In this document: positions 34,553-43,672 of the stretch, piece by piece | How the letters are laid out: the number at the start of each line of letters is the position of its first letter | Position numbering within the stretch: position 1 is the first letter of the stretch | Source: Candidatus Pyrohabitans jungbluthii | Lineage (GTDB): Archaea > Hydrothermarchaeota > Hydrothermarchaeia > Hydrothermarchaeales > BMS3B | DNA length: 64,000 nucleotides | Direction of reading: 5' to 3' | Assembly: GCA_002010065.2 (NCBI GenBank) | Contig: MTMD02000008.1 | Coordinates: 248,001 to 312,000, forward strand | Program-made: the position numbers and the translations under genes | The notes under the pieces: generated by a model | What the model was told of the DNA's origin: nothing | Seen by the model: only the letters and a program-made list of their open reading frames with translations | Databases searched by the model: none

Positions 34553-35329
34553 TTATTTCCTTTTTTCTTTCCACTGTTTGAGCATAGCCTCGTGTCTGAG
34601 GCAAAGCTCCGGCTCTGAGAACTGGGCTTCTATAAGTTCTTCCTGCCAGTGGGCATTGTAAAGCCTGCATCGCTTTTCTTCACAAAAAGCTTCGCCAAAG
34701 AGCTGGTAAAACAACACCTGCAACGCGTAGCCTTTAAGCACCTCTCCCATGCGCACATCGCCATAATCTAAAATTTTTTGCCTGAGCTTCTGCTTGAGCT
34801 GAGCCTCAGCAAGGGGGTCTTCTCCGAGAAGGCGACGCTGAAGGTAAAACTCCGGGGGCTTTGCAGGCGCTTCGACAATGCCCGAGGTGGAGATTATCGC
34901 AGGGTAGCCCAGGATAACAGCGCGCGCATGGTACCGCCTGTCGTCGGTGTCGTAAGTTGCAAGGAGGCGAGATGTTATCACCAGGTGAAGCTTATCAAGG
35001 CTGATTTCACGCCTCGGGAGAAGGCTACGCATATAGCTCTGCAATGCGAAGCCGTCGTACAGCACGCCTCCAGCCTTTGCTTTGCCAGCAAGTACGCGCT
35101 GCTCATATTTAATCTCGCCGTACAGAGGCTCCTCCTGTACTACTGGCTTAGCCGGGTCGAAGATGCGCATCTTCGCTAGAGCTTTCGCCACATCTTCCAA
35201 GCTATGAGCAAATCTCGAGAAGAATCCCCCTCTCACCTCCACCCTTGCGCCCTTCTCCTCGAGGTAGCGTGCCAACTCGTGAAAGTCCAGTTCCTCTCCA
35301 CTTACCTCATTGTAGATAAAAATTTCCAT
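34553..35329 (-). CDS. DUF6775-type protein (putative metallopeptidase)
   Basis: This 258-aa archaeal conserved protein starts MEIFIYNEVSGEELDFHELA. It contains ITSRLLATYDTDDRRYHARA and YPAIISTSGIVEAPAKPPEF, and its C-terminus has clustered Cys/His (FCEEKRCRLYNAHWQ, ELCLRHEAM) that could bind metal. Its biochemical role is not established. It begins 1 nt after the Thi4 stop, so it may belong to the same thiazole or metal-related operon. The family name is from memory of the signature. Confidence 0.6.
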   Translation of the reverse strand: MEIFIYNEVSGEELDFHELARYLEEKGARVEVRGGFFSRFAHSLEDVAKALAKMRIFDPAKPVVQEEPLYGEIKYEQRVLAGKAKAGGVLYDGFALQSYMRSLLPRREISLDKLHLVITSRLLATYDTDDRRYHARAVILGYPAIISTSGIVEAPAKPPEFYLQRRLLGEDPLAEAQLKQKLRQKILDYGDVRMGEVLKGYALQVLFYQLFGEAFCEEKRCRLYNAHWQEELIEAQFSEPELCLRHEAMLKQWKEKRK

Positions 35330-35330
35330 T

Positions 35331-36122
35331 TTACTCTCTTTCAAGCATCTCCAGCGCAACCTCTGCGGCGCGCTTACCCGAGAGAAGCATTGCTCCGAAG
35401 GTCGGGCCCATTCGCGGCAACCCGTACACGGTGGAAACCGCCATGCCAGCGACGATTAAGCCGGGATGAGCCTCGCCTGTGTGCTCCACCACGGCGTCTT
35501 CGCTGCGCTCCACCCACATGGCACCGTAGCCGCGCACTTTCATCAGCCCTCTCCTCACGAGTGCGTTGACCACCTCTGCATCGTGGCCAGTGGCGTCTAT
35601 AACCACCCTTGCCTGAAGCGATATTGGGTCGACACAGGTTATCTCACGAGGAAGCGCAGAGATGGGCGTCCAGTTGATCACAACGCCAGCGACGCGGTTG
35701 CCCTCGCGTAGCACCACATCATCGACCTTGGTCATGTTAAGAATTCTCGCACCTGCGTCGCAGGCGGCGGCGATAAGCTTTGAGCACGCATGCGGGCCGT
35801 CGGTTACGTAGAGACCCTTAACGTACTCCTGGTAGGGCACGCCTATCTCGTCTAGCACCTTTTCGCCAGGAGCGCGCACTGTAACCTTATTCATCAGATA
35901 ACCGCCTATCCAGAAGCCTCCGCCTAGGTAATTGTTCCTCTCAATTATGAGGGTCTTTACACCCTTTGAGGCAAGCTCCTTGGCTGCGGTCAAGCCTGCG
36001 GGGCCGCCTCCAACTATTATAACATCGCTTTCAGCATACTCGCTGAGCATGCGCGAGAACTCGCCAACTATTGCCTGAGTAACATCCTTTTCCTCTACCT
36101 TCTCGAAGATCATGGCTATCAA
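35331..36122 (-). CDS. thi4: Thiamine thiazole synthase Thi4
   Basis: Makes the thiazole of thiamine from NAD and glycine with sulfur from cysteine or sulfide. The 263-aa protein has the dinucleotide loop [20 protein letters not shown], the [15 protein letters not shown] segment and [12 protein letters not shown]. The sulfur-donor position carries a cysteine ([10 protein letters not shown]163), as in yeast and haloarchaeal enzymes, rather than the histidine of methanococcal Thi4. It forms an operon with the downstream DUF6775-like gene. Confidence 0.92.
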   Translation of the reverse strand: MIAMIFEKVEEKDVTQAIVGEFSRMLSEYAESDVIIVGGGPAGLTAAKELASKGVKTLIIERNNYLGGGFWIGGYLMNKVTVRAPGEKVLDEIGVPYQEYVKGLYVTDGPHACSKLIAAACDAGARILNMTKVDDVVLREGNRVAGVVINWTPISALPREITCVDPISLQARVVIDATGHDAEVVNALVRRGLMKVRGYGAMWVERSEDAVVEHTGEAHPGLIVAGMAVSTVYGLPRMGPTFGAMLLSGKRAAEVALEMLERE

Positions 36123-36195
36123 CCTCTGAAGCTTACTCTACCCTAACCTGCACAGCAATATTAAAAGAAGTCAGGGGTCTTGCGACCCCTCTGTA

Positions 36196-36271
36196 TAGCG
36201 GGGGGTCGATTTGAACGACCGCTCTCCGGGTTATGAGCCCGGCGGGATGGACCTGGCTACCCCACCCCGCT
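36196..36271 (-). tRNA. Initiator tRNA-Met (CAT)
   Basis: The minus strand folds as a class I tRNA beginning AGCGGGGTGGGGTAGCCAGG, with anticodon stem CCGGG/CCCGG around CTCATAA. The A1-U72 end pair and three consecutive G-C pairs below the anticodon loop are initiator features. T-loop GTTCAAATC. CCA is not encoded. Confidence 0.93.
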
Positions 36272-36352
36272 ATGGTGCTGTTACTATGATATGGGGCAGA
36301 GATTACCATCATTATCCAAATATATAATCTTTTCCCTCGGGATGCGCTCGCC

Positions 36353-37345
36353 TCAGTGGGATATCATGCTGCGCAGGGGTATGTAGTACGCGTACTCATG
36401 GTAGGAAATCCCCGAGTTCCAGTGTCCCGTGAGCTTTGCTACGATTACGAAAAGGAAAAATGTGCCAAGGAGCAGAGCAGCGTAAGCGGTCTTCCGCAGA
36501 GGCAAGAAGCCAGTCACGGACATGGAAAGCGCCCCCTTAGGGCAGGCATCCACGCATGTGAAGCAGGCGTTGCACTCCGGGTTACGCACCACCTGCTTTT
36601 CATGAACCTTTATGCTGCTGTGGCATACGCGGGTGCATAATTTGCAGTTATTGCATCTCTCAACGTCCCTCCTAACGCCCGTTAAGCCAATAAAGCCCAG
36701 GATTCCGAGAAGTGCGCCGTATGGGCACAGATACCTGCACCAGAAGTTTCTTAATAACATGGACAGGAGCAGGAGGGCCGAAACGAAAATTATGGTATTT
36801 CTACCTGGATATATCCAGAAGTCCAGGAGCTTTGCATCCACCACTTTATAGTAAGGAGACTGGAGGAAGGCTGCGACAGCCTGTGGTGGCATGTCTATGA
36901 GCACCAACTTCAGGAAGAAGAGCAGGATAAGGTACTTTATAAGTCTGAGGGGCACATCTACCGCAGGAGGGAGCCTGAAGTTCCTTCCGAAGAGTCTGGC
37001 ACCAACCTTTCCCACCGCCTCGGAGAGCGCGCCCACTGGGCAAATCCAGCCGCAGAAACCTCTGCGGAAGAGCAGCGAAATCGTCAGAACGGCAAGGAAG
37101 ATTACAAGAGCCGCGGGATGGATTACGTCTATGGCGCGGTTAACCACGAGGTGCTTCAGTGCGACAAGCGCCCCCACTGGCATAAAGGCGTCCACGCTCT
37201 CAGGTCGAGGAACGTAGGGAGTCGTGCCCCCGGTATCGAAATGTCTGACGAAAAGGTAAAGGCGGTACCAGATGTAAATAGAGAATATAACAAAGAAAGC
37301 CTGGACGTAAACTCTCAGTCGCCCTTCATTTAATTTTACTTGCAT
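36353..37345 (-). CDS. NapH/YccM-like 4Fe-4S membrane ferredoxin
   Basis: This 330-aa integral membrane electron-transfer protein has about six TM helices. Two membrane-proximal motifs CGWICPVGALSEAV and CRYLCPYGALLGIL precede two C-terminal 4Fe-4S sets (CNNCKLCTRVCH and CNACFTCVDACP). Relatives pass electrons from quinols to periplasmic or reductase modules. No reductase is adjacent. ATG 37345 is preferred over GTG 37348. Confidence 0.87.
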   Translation of the reverse strand: MQVKLNEGRLRVYVQAFFVIFSIYIWYRLYLFVRHFDTGGTTPYVPRPESVDAFMPVGALVALKHLVVNRAIDVIHPAALVIFLAVLTISLLFRRGFCGWICPVGALSEAVGKVGARLFGRNFRLPPAVDVPLRLIKYLILLFFLKLVLIDMPPQAVAAFLQSPYYKVVDAKLLDFWIYPGRNTIIFVSALLLLSMLLRNFWCRYLCPYGALLGILGFIGLTGVRRDVERCNNCKLCTRVCHSSIKVHEKQVVRNPECNACFTCVDACPKGALSMSVTGFLPLRKTAYAALLLGTFFLFVIVAKLTGHWNSGISYHEYAYYIPLRSMISH

Positions 37346-37436
37346 CACATATAAGTTATTTTTATTAATTCATCTACGTTTCCTCGAACATGTTCGCACA
37401 AAAAACCTTTACAACGTTCCTTTCACAGCGCTGGGA

Positions 37437-37742
37437 ATGCTTGAAGTTTTAGTAAACGGAGATACCCACGAATACCTCTACTGGAGCACAGCCGAGGTTA
37501 TAGCTCGCGCTGTCGTGGTGGATCGCGAGGAAGAGGCTGAGATAAAGCTCATCAACGTTGCACGCCACCGCAGAGGCGAGGGGATAGGCAGCTTAATATT
37601 AGAGAGGATAATCTCAGACTTCGCCCACAAAAACCTAGTCACCTGGACGTTCAATGGAAGGACCTCGTGGTATGAGAGAAATGGCTTTGAAGTAGCGGAG
37701 GAGCGCGCATCTCTGTTAAAGATGGTGAGAAAAAATCAGTAA
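37437..37742 (+). CDS. Small GNAT-family N-acetyltransferase
   Basis: This 101-aa protein has the acetyl-CoA loop HRRGEGIGSLILERI (about 43-57) and the C-terminal WYERNGFEVAEER typical of GNAT enzymes. It is shorter than most members because the first strand is compressed. The substrate is unknown. Its 3' end overlaps the convergent heat-shock regulator by 7 nt. Confidence 0.8.
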   Translation: MLEVLVNGDTHEYLYWSTAEVIARAVVVDREEEAEIKLINVARHRRGEGIGSLILERIISDFAHKNLVTWTFNGRTSWYERNGFEVAEERASLLKMVRKNQ

Positions 37743-38272
37743 TAGAGAAGCTCCCTGAGCTCCTCAATGGCAACCTCTTTCTTTATCTCCTCGCGAATCT
37801 CGCGCTGGAGATACTCCACAACGCGCTTCGCCTCGTTTATCTTCTCGTGCTCCTTCATCAGCTCATGATAAAGCTCACGCAGCCTCTCCACGCGCTCCCA
37901 CCCTCTCATGCGAGAGGTTTCGTCCAGGCGGTGCATCACTTCTGCAAGCTTCGGGAAGGCTGTGAGCACTTCCTCATTGATCTCAGGCAGGAGGGTCTCG
38001 ATGTAAAAGTGATGCGGCGATATCTTCACCTCTATCAGGATGTCCTCGCTAATGTGGTAGTACTTCCTAGGTCTCCCTTTGTCGATCTTCTCCAAGCGAG
38101 TCTCCAGAATACCTGCCTGGCGCATCAACTCGAGGTGTTCAATAACCGCCTTCTGACCAATATTCAGTGTCTGAGAGAGCTCACTAACATAGCATGGCCT
38201 CTCAGACAGTAGCTGGAGAATCTCTCTTCGCGTTTCATTTCCGAGCATATTCAGGAGAATCTCCAGATTCAT
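37736..38272 (-). CDS. phr: Phr-like heat-shock transcriptional regulator
   Basis: This 178-aa winged-helix repressor closely follows the layout of Pyrococcus Phr: LLNMLGNETRREILQLLSER, recognition region NIGQKAVIEHLELMRQAGIL, KGRPRKYYHIS, then a C-terminal coiled coil. Start ATG 38272 fits homologs, and the 15 codons open upstream do not. It diverges from the third hsp20, so it probably controls it. The HSR1-like paralog at 26062 shares the GRPRKYY signature. Confidence 0.85.
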   Translation of the reverse strand: MNLEILLNMLGNETRREILQLLSERPCYVSELSQTLNIGQKAVIEHLELMRQAGILETRLEKIDKGRPRKYYHISEDILIEVKISPHHFYIETLLPEINEEVLTAFPKLAEVMHRLDETSRMRGWERVERLRELYHELMKEHEKINEAKRVVEYLQREIREEIKKEVAIEELRELLYY

Positions 38273-38392
38273 GCCTATTAAAGCGGGCGTTAACAATGTA
38301 AAAAATTTTATTAACAAATGGTAAGAAAAAGTTCCTTTTCCGCAAGTTATTTATCTCCTGAGGCTTAAGATAAATATAGGGAGGTGGTAAGG
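38273..38392. promoter_or_regulatory. Divergent promoter region, phr-like/hsp20
   Basis: This 120-bp spacer has TATA-like boxes in both directions (minus AATAAAATTTTTTA near 38297-38312; plus GTTATTTATC near 38346-38355) and half-operator strings ATTAACAAATGGTAAGAA. AGGGAGGTGG precedes the hsp20 start. No perfect palindrome is present here. Confidence 0.5.
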
Positions 38393-38830
38393 ATGTGGAT
38401 AGACCCATTCGAAGAGCTTCGCAGCCTAGAGAGACGGATGAACAGGCTTTTTGAGGAGCTCCTCGGGGAGCAGAGGCAAACGCTGCTTCCGATGCGCGCT
38501 CCTGAAGTGCGCCAGCCATTCGCAGACATCATTGACACAGGGAAAGAAATTAAGGTGACCGTGGAGCTTCCAGGAGTGGACAAGGAGAACATCCAGATTA
38601 ATGCCACGGAAACAAGTCTGGAAATTAAAGCGGAGGTTAAGCGCGAGGAGGAAGAGAAACGAGGCGACTATGTGCGAAAGGAGCGGAGCTACAGCGTCTT
38701 TCAGCGGAGCTTTTCCCTTCCGGCAGAGGTGGACCCCAGCAAAGCGAAGGCAACTTATAAAAACGGGGTGCTGGAGATAACCCTGCCGAAGATTAAGGAA
38801 GAGAAAAAGACCAGCATAAAGGTGGAGTAA
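38393..38830 (+). CDS. hsp20: Small heat-shock protein Hsp20 (third)
   Basis: Chaperone of 145 aa: WIDPFEELRSLERRMNRLFE, alpha-crystallin core IKVTVELPGVDKENIQINAT to ATYKNGVLEITLPKIKE and the anchor KTSIKVE. RBS GGGAGGTGG lies upstream of ATG 38393. The next genes are a glutaredoxin-like protein and two Cdc48 ATPases, a stress-protein block. Confidence 0.95.
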   Translation: MWIDPFEELRSLERRMNRLFEELLGEQRQTLLPMRAPEVRQPFADIIDTGKEIKVTVELPGVDKENIQINATETSLEIKAEVKREEEEKRGDYVRKERSYSVFQRSFSLPAEVDPSKAKATYKNGVLEITLPKIKEEKKTSIKVE

Positions 38831-38850
38831 ACCTCCACCTTTTAATATTT

Positions 38851-38896
38851 CTTACTAAAGGTAAGGAAATTATTTAGTAACAAAAAGTTAGTAAAA
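38851..38896 (+). promoter_or_regulatory. Operator pair before the glutaredoxin-like gene
   Basis: CTTAC-TAAAG-GTAAG (38851-38865) and TTTAGTAAC-AAAAA-GTTAGTAAA (38873-38895) are both inverted repeats with 5-nt centres. The second matches the heat-shock operator with one mismatch and abuts the ribosome-binding site of ATG 38908. Confidence 0.6.
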
Positions 38897-38907
38897 GGAG
38901 GCCTGGA

Positions 38908-39168
38908 ATGGAGGAAGGTATACTCATCGAACTTTTCACCTCACCAACGTGCCCATACTGTCCGCGCGCCAAGGAGGTTGCAGAGAGGATAGTCAAGAGG
39001 ATGCCAAAGGTGCTTCTCATAGAGCGCGACGTTTCTCAGCCAGAAAACGCTGAGATAGCGCGGAGCTATGGGATTCAGGGCGTACCAGCGATGGTCATCA
39101 ATGGCAGATACAAGATTTTAGGGGTGCCGAGAGAGGAGCAGCTTCTGCACTACCTCTCCACCCTTTAA
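38908..39168 (+). CDS. Glutaredoxin/thioredoxin-like protein
   Basis: This 86-aa thioredoxin-fold protein has active site [15 protein letters not shown] (CPYC at about residues 15-18) and the cis-proline loop [14 protein letters not shown]. It would reduce disulfides or sense redox state. A heat-shock-type operator precedes it and cdc48 follows 23 nt after its stop, so disulfide repair appears to be part of the heat-shock response. Confidence 0.9.
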   Translation: MEEGILIELFTSPTCPYCPRAKEVAERIVKRMPKVLLIERDVSQPENAEIARSYGIQGVPAMVINGRYKILGVPREEQLLHYLSTL

Positions 39169-39191
39169 AAAAATTAAGGAGGTGGTTTTTG

Positions 39192-41390
39192 ATGGCAAAG
39201 GAGATAGAACTTAAGGTAGCAGAAGCTAAGTCCAACGACGTTGGACGAGGCATAGCTAGGATTGACCCTCATGTTATTGAGGAACTCGGACTCACTTCTG
39301 GCGATGTCATCCAGATTATTGGTAAAAAGAAGACTGTGGCAATAGTGTGGCCCGGTTATCCTGAGGACGCTGGTTTCAAAATTATCCGCATCGACGGGTT
39401 TACGAGAAAGAACGCGGGCGTGGGAATAGACGATAAAGTAAAAATTCGCAAGGTTACAGCGCAGCCTGCAACTGTTGTGAAGCTCGCTCCAACTGAGCCT
39501 CTTCGCATCGTGGGAGGCGAGGCTTACCTCAGGCAGTACCTGGAGAACCGCGCTGTCTCGCGAGGAGATATGATAGAGCTCAACATAATGGGCAGGAAGA
39601 TAGGCTTAGTTGTGACCAGCGTGCAGCCACCCGCAGATGCAGTGATAATCAACTATGCAACGCGGGTTGAGATAAGCGAGAAGCCGGCGAAGATTACAGA
39701 GACCAAGATACCCCGTGTTACCTACGAGGATATAGGTGGACTCAAGGAGGAAATTCGAAAGGTTCGCGAAATGATAGAGCTTCCGCTGAAGTATCCCGAG
39801 ATTTTCGAGCGCCTAGGCGTTGAAGCGCCCAAAGGCGTGCTTCTCCATGGTCCACCCGGCACTGGCAAGACGCTCCTCGCTAAAGCGGTAGCCAACGAGA
39901 CCAACGCCAATTTCTACAGCATCTCCGGGCCAGAGATTATGAGCAAGTACTACGGAGAAAGCGAGGAGAGGCTCAGGGAGATATTCAAAGAGGCGGAAGA
40001 GAACGCTCCAAGCATTATATTCATAGACGAGATAGACTCTATAGCGCCGAAGCGCGAAGAGGTTACTGGCGAGGTTGAGCGCCGCGTCGTTGCGCAGCTA
40101 CTCGCCCTCATGGACGGGTTAGAATCTCGAGGACAGGTCGTTGTAATAGGTGCGACCAACCGTCCAAATGCTCTGGACCCTGCGTTGCGTCGCCCGGGCA
40201 GGTTTGACCGTGAGATAGAGATAGGCATACCCGACAGAAATGCCAGGAAGGAGATCCTGCTCATCCACACGCGGGGCATGCCATTGCCAGAGGATGAGGA
40301 GGAGCGTAAGCGCATCATAGAGGACTTCGCAGATAAAACCCACGGCTTTGTGGGCGCCGACTTAGAGGCTCTCTGCAAAGAGGCGGCAATGCGCTCCCTG
40401 CGCAGAATCCTGCCTGAGATTGACTTCGAGCTGGAGAGCATACCCGCAGAGATACTGGACAAGATACAGGTGACCTACCAGGACTTCGAAGAGGCCTTTA
40501 TGGACATTGAGCCCAGCGCCATGCGGGAAGTGCTTGTAGAAGTGCCCGACGTAAGGTGGGACGACATAGGCGGTCTGGAAGAGGCGAAGCAGGAGCTCCG
40601 CGAGGCTGTGGAATGGCCCCTCAAGTATCCAGAGGTGTTCTCCCACATGCGTGCCCAGCCGCCCAAGGGCATACTGCTCTATGGCCCGCCTGGCACAGGT
40701 AAGACGCTCCTCGCAAAGGCGGTGGCGAACGAGAGTGAGGCCAACTTCATAAGCGTCAAAGGCCCAGAGTTCCTGAGCAAGTGGGTGGGCGAGAGCGAAA
40801 AGGCGGTGAGAGAAACCTTCAGAAAGGCACGCCAAGCCGCGCCGTGCGTGGTGTTCATGGATGAGATAGATGCGATTGCACCTACGCGTGGCTCGGGCTT
40901 CGATTCTCACGTTACAGAGCGTGTGGTGAGCCAGATCCTCACAGAGCTCGATGGCTTGGAAGAGCTGCGCGGCGTAGTTGTAATCGCGGCAACGAATCGC
41001 CCGGATATAATCGACCCCGCTTTACTGCGCCCGGGTAGGTTCGACCGCTTGATATTCATCCCGCCGCCTGACAGGAAGGCGAGGGAAGAGATATTCAAGA
41101 TTCACACCCGTTCCAAACCCCTCGCTGAAGACGTGGATATTGCCAAGCTTGCGGAGATGACAGAGAACTACACCGGCGCTGATATCGCTGCGGTGTGCAA
41201 CGAGGCAGTGATGCTGGCGATACGCGAGTATATAAGCGAGGGCAAGCCCCTGGATAAGGAGACGATGAAGAAAGAGCTCAAGCTGAAGATGAAGCACTTT
41301 GAGGAGGCGATGAAGAAGATAAAGCCCATATCCAAGGAAGAACTGGAGCAGTACCTGCGAATAGCTGAGAAGTTTAAAACATCGGCATAG
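39192..41390 (+). CDS. cdc48: Cdc48/VCP-type AAA+ ATPase (first copy)
   Basis: This hexameric unfoldase of 732 aa delivers proteins to the proteasome. The N domain ([20 protein letters not shown]) and two AAA modules are complete: Walker A GPPGTGKT at about 219 and 498, Walker [13 protein letters not shown] and [22 protein letters not shown] precedes ATG 39192. It probably shares the operator upstream of the glutaredoxin-like gene. Confidence 0.96.
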   Translation: MAKEIELKVAEAKSNDVGRGIARIDPHVIEELGLTSGDVIQIIGKKKTVAIVWPGYPEDAGFKIIRIDGFTRKNAGVGIDDKVKIRKVTAQPATVVKLAPTEPLRIVGGEAYLRQYLENRAVSRGDMIELNIMGRKIGLVVTSVQPPADAVIINYATRVEISEKPAKITETKIPRVTYEDIGGLKEEIRKVREMIELPLKYPEIFERLGVEAPKGVLLHGPPGTGKTLLAKAVANETNANFYSISGPEIMSKYYGESEERLREIFKEAEENAPSIIFIDEIDSIAPKREEVTGEVERRVVAQLLALMDGLESRGQVVVIGATNRPNALDPALRRPGRFDREIEIGIPDRNARKEILLIHTRGMPLPEDEEERKRIIEDFADKTHGFVGADLEALCKEAAMRSLRRILPEIDFELESIPAEILDKIQVTYQDFEEAFMDIEPSAMREVLVEVPDVRWDDIGGLEEAKQELREAVEWPLKYPEVFSHMRAQPPKGILLYGPPGTGKTLLAKAVANESEANFISVKGPEFLSKWVGESEKAVRETFRKARQAAPCVVFMDEIDAIAPTRGSGFDSHVTERVVSQILTELDGLEELRGVVVIAATNRPDIIDPALLRPGRFDRLIFIPPPDRKAREEIFKIHTRSKPLAEDVDIAKLAEMTENYTGADIAAVCNEAVMLAIREYISEGKPLDKETMKKELKLKMKHFEEAMKKIKPISKEELEQYLRIAEKFKTSA

Positions 41391-41473
41391 GTGACGGAGG
41401 GCAAAGCCCTCCCCTTTACAACAACAAATTTTAAAGGCATAGCGATGAATATTAATTAGCGGTCGTGGTAAGT

Positions 41474-43657
41474 ATGGAAGTTGAGCTTAAGGTTGCAGAG
41501 GCGCTACAGAACGACGTTGGGCGAGGTATAGTTAGGCTGGATACCCGCACCAGGGAGATTCTGGGCATCTCCACAGGCGACATAGTAGAGATTTATGGTA
41601 AGCGTAAAACAGGCGCCATAGTGTGGCGTGCTTATGCTGAAGATGAAGGGCTGGGCATCATTCGAATGGACGGCATTATTCGTCAGAACGCCCAGATTTC
41701 CCTCGGCGAAAATGTGCGGGTGCGCAAGGCGAAGGTTAACGATGCTCGCCGCGTGGTACTCTCGCCCAACCAGGCAATACGCTTCTCCACCGGCTTCGGA
41801 GACTTCGTAAAGCGTAGGCTTCTGGGCAGGCCTCTCACCCAGGGTGATAAGATTGTGGTGGGCGTACTGGGCACAACCCTGCCCTTCACTGTGACGCAGA
41901 CTATACCAGCTGGTATAGTGCGCGTGGCTGATCGCACTGAGGTGATAGTGCGCGAGGAGCCGGTGAAGGAGCGCGCAGGGATACCCAGCGTCGCCTACGA
42001 GGACATTGGCGGGCTCAAGGACGAGGTGCAGAAGATTCGCGAGATGATTGAGCTGCCCATGAAGCACCCCGAGCTTTTTGAGCGCCTTGGCATAGAGCCC
42101 CCCAAGGGTGTGCTTCTCCACGGTCCGCCCGGCACTGGCAAGACGCTCATCGCAAAGGCTGTAGCAAATGAGACCAACGCCTACTTCATCCATCTCAACG
42201 GTCCTGAAATCATGAGCAAGTTCTATGGCGAGAGTGAGGAGAACCTGCGCAAGGTTTTCAAGGAGGCTGAGGAGAACGCTCCAAGCATCATATTCATAGA
42301 CGAGATAGACGCGATCGCGCCAAAGCGCGAGGAAGTGCACGGCGAGGTTGAGCGCCGCGTCGTTGCGCAGCTACTCGCGCTGATGGACGGGTTGAAGTCT
42401 CGTGGTAGAGTCGTGGTAATTGGCGCCACGAATCGCCCCGATGCCCTCGACCCTGCGTTACGTCGTCCAGGCAGGTTTGACCGCGAGATAGTAATCGGCG
42501 TGCCCGACCGCAAGGGGAGAAAGGAGATACTCCAGATTCACACGCGAGGAATGCCCCTCGCGGAGGACGTTAACCTTGACGAGTTAGCAGACATCACCCA
42601 CGGCTTTGTGGGCGCCGACTTAGAGGCTCTCTGCAAGGAGGCGGCGATGAATGCACTGCGCAAAGTGCTGCCCAAGATAGACTTAGAGGAGGAGAGCATC
42701 CCGCCGGAGATTCTGGAGAGCTTAGAGGTCACCCGCGAGGACTTCCTCGAGGCGTGGAAGGTGATGGAGCCCAGCGCACTGCGCGAGGTTTACGTAGAGG
42801 TGCCAGACGTAAGGTGGGACGACATAGGCGGGCTGCACGAGGTGAAGCAGGCACTGCGCGAGACTGTGGAGTGGCCCATAAAGTATCCCGAAGGTTTCAG
42901 CAAGCTCGGTATCTCTCCGCCTAAAGGTGTGCTCCTCTTTGGTCCGCCCGGCACAGGTAAAACGCTGCTCGCAAAGGCAGTTGCCACTGAGAGTGAGGCC
43001 AACTTCATAAGCGTCAAAGGCCCTGAGATTCTCAGCAAGTGGGTGGGTGAGAGTGAGAAGGCGGTGAGAGAGATCTTCAAGAAGGCGAAGCAGGCGGCGC
43101 CGACAGTGGTGTTCTTCGATGAGATAGACGCCATCGCAAGCATGCGCGGAATCGAGGTGGGAAGCAAGGTGGGCGAGCGGGTGCTCAACCAGCTCCTCAC
43201 TGAGATGGACGGCCTGGAAGAGCTTCACAATGTTATTATCATCGCCGCAACAAATCGCCCGGACATGCTGGATCCGGCGTTGCTGCGCCCGGGCAGGTTT
43301 GACAAGATATTACTCGTCCAGGCCCCTGACGCCGAGGCGAGGCGGGAGATCTTCAGGGTGCACACCCGCAAGATGCCCCTCGCTGAAGATGTGGACTTCG
43401 ACTTCCTTGTGAAGCAGACAGAGAACTTTTCGGGTGCGGATATTGAAGCACTCTGCCGTGAAGCTGCGATGCTCGCCTTTAGAGAGGCGGTGCTCAACAA
43501 GGAGAGCTTTGACGAGAAGAAGGTGGAGATGCGCCACTTCCGTGAGGCACTCAAGCACGTGAAACCGAGCTTGACAGAGGAGACAAAGAAGACCTACGAG
43601 CAGTTCCTCAAGCGCTACGAGACAAAGGAGCTGGAGCGGCTGGTGTATATGGGATAA
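41474..43657 (+). CDS. cdc48: Cdc48/VCP-type AAA+ ATPase (second copy)
   Basis: A 727-aa paralog of the preceding gene with the same N-D1-D2 layout: Walker A at about 217 and 490, Walker [13 protein letters not shown] and [12 protein letters not shown]. The Walker B region of D2 has FFDE instead of FMDE and the C-terminus differs. It has its own TATA-like stretch (AATTTTAAAGG, about 41428-41438), so it may be expressed independently of the first copy. Confidence 0.95.
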   Translation: MEVELKVAEALQNDVGRGIVRLDTRTREILGISTGDIVEIYGKRKTGAIVWRAYAEDEGLGIIRMDGIIRQNAQISLGENVRVRKAKVNDARRVVLSPNQAIRFSTGFGDFVKRRLLGRPLTQGDKIVVGVLGTTLPFTVTQTIPAGIVRVADRTEVIVREEPVKERAGIPSVAYEDIGGLKDEVQKIREMIELPMKHPELFERLGIEPPKGVLLHGPPGTGKTLIAKAVANETNAYFIHLNGPEIMSKFYGESEENLRKVFKEAEENAPSIIFIDEIDAIAPKREEVHGEVERRVVAQLLALMDGLKSRGRVVVIGATNRPDALDPALRRPGRFDREIVIGVPDRKGRKEILQIHTRGMPLAEDVNLDELADITHGFVGADLEALCKEAAMNALRKVLPKIDLEEESIPPEILESLEVTREDFLEAWKVMEPSALREVYVEVPDVRWDDIGGLHEVKQALRETVEWPIKYPEGFSKLGISPPKGVLLFGPPGTGKTLLAKAVATESEANFISVKGPEILSKWVGESEKAVREIFKKAKQAAPTVVFFDEIDAIASMRGIEVGSKVGERVLNQLLTEMDGLEELHNVIIIAATNRPDMLDPALLRPGRFDKILLVQAPDAEARREIFRVHTRKMPLAEDVDFDFLVKQTENFSGADIEALCREAAMLAFREAVLNKESFDEKKVEMRHFREALKHVKPSLTEETKKTYEQFLKRYETKELERLVYMG

Positions 43658-43672
43658 GCTTTCGCCACATAA

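Noticed and set aside
41504-42340. 278-codon open frame antisense to the second cdc48
   Set aside because: It is a by-product of codon bias in a real gene on the other strand, with no ribosome-binding site or recognisable domain. The same holds for antisense frames opposite RuBisCO (55035-55856) and hemA (19226-19762).
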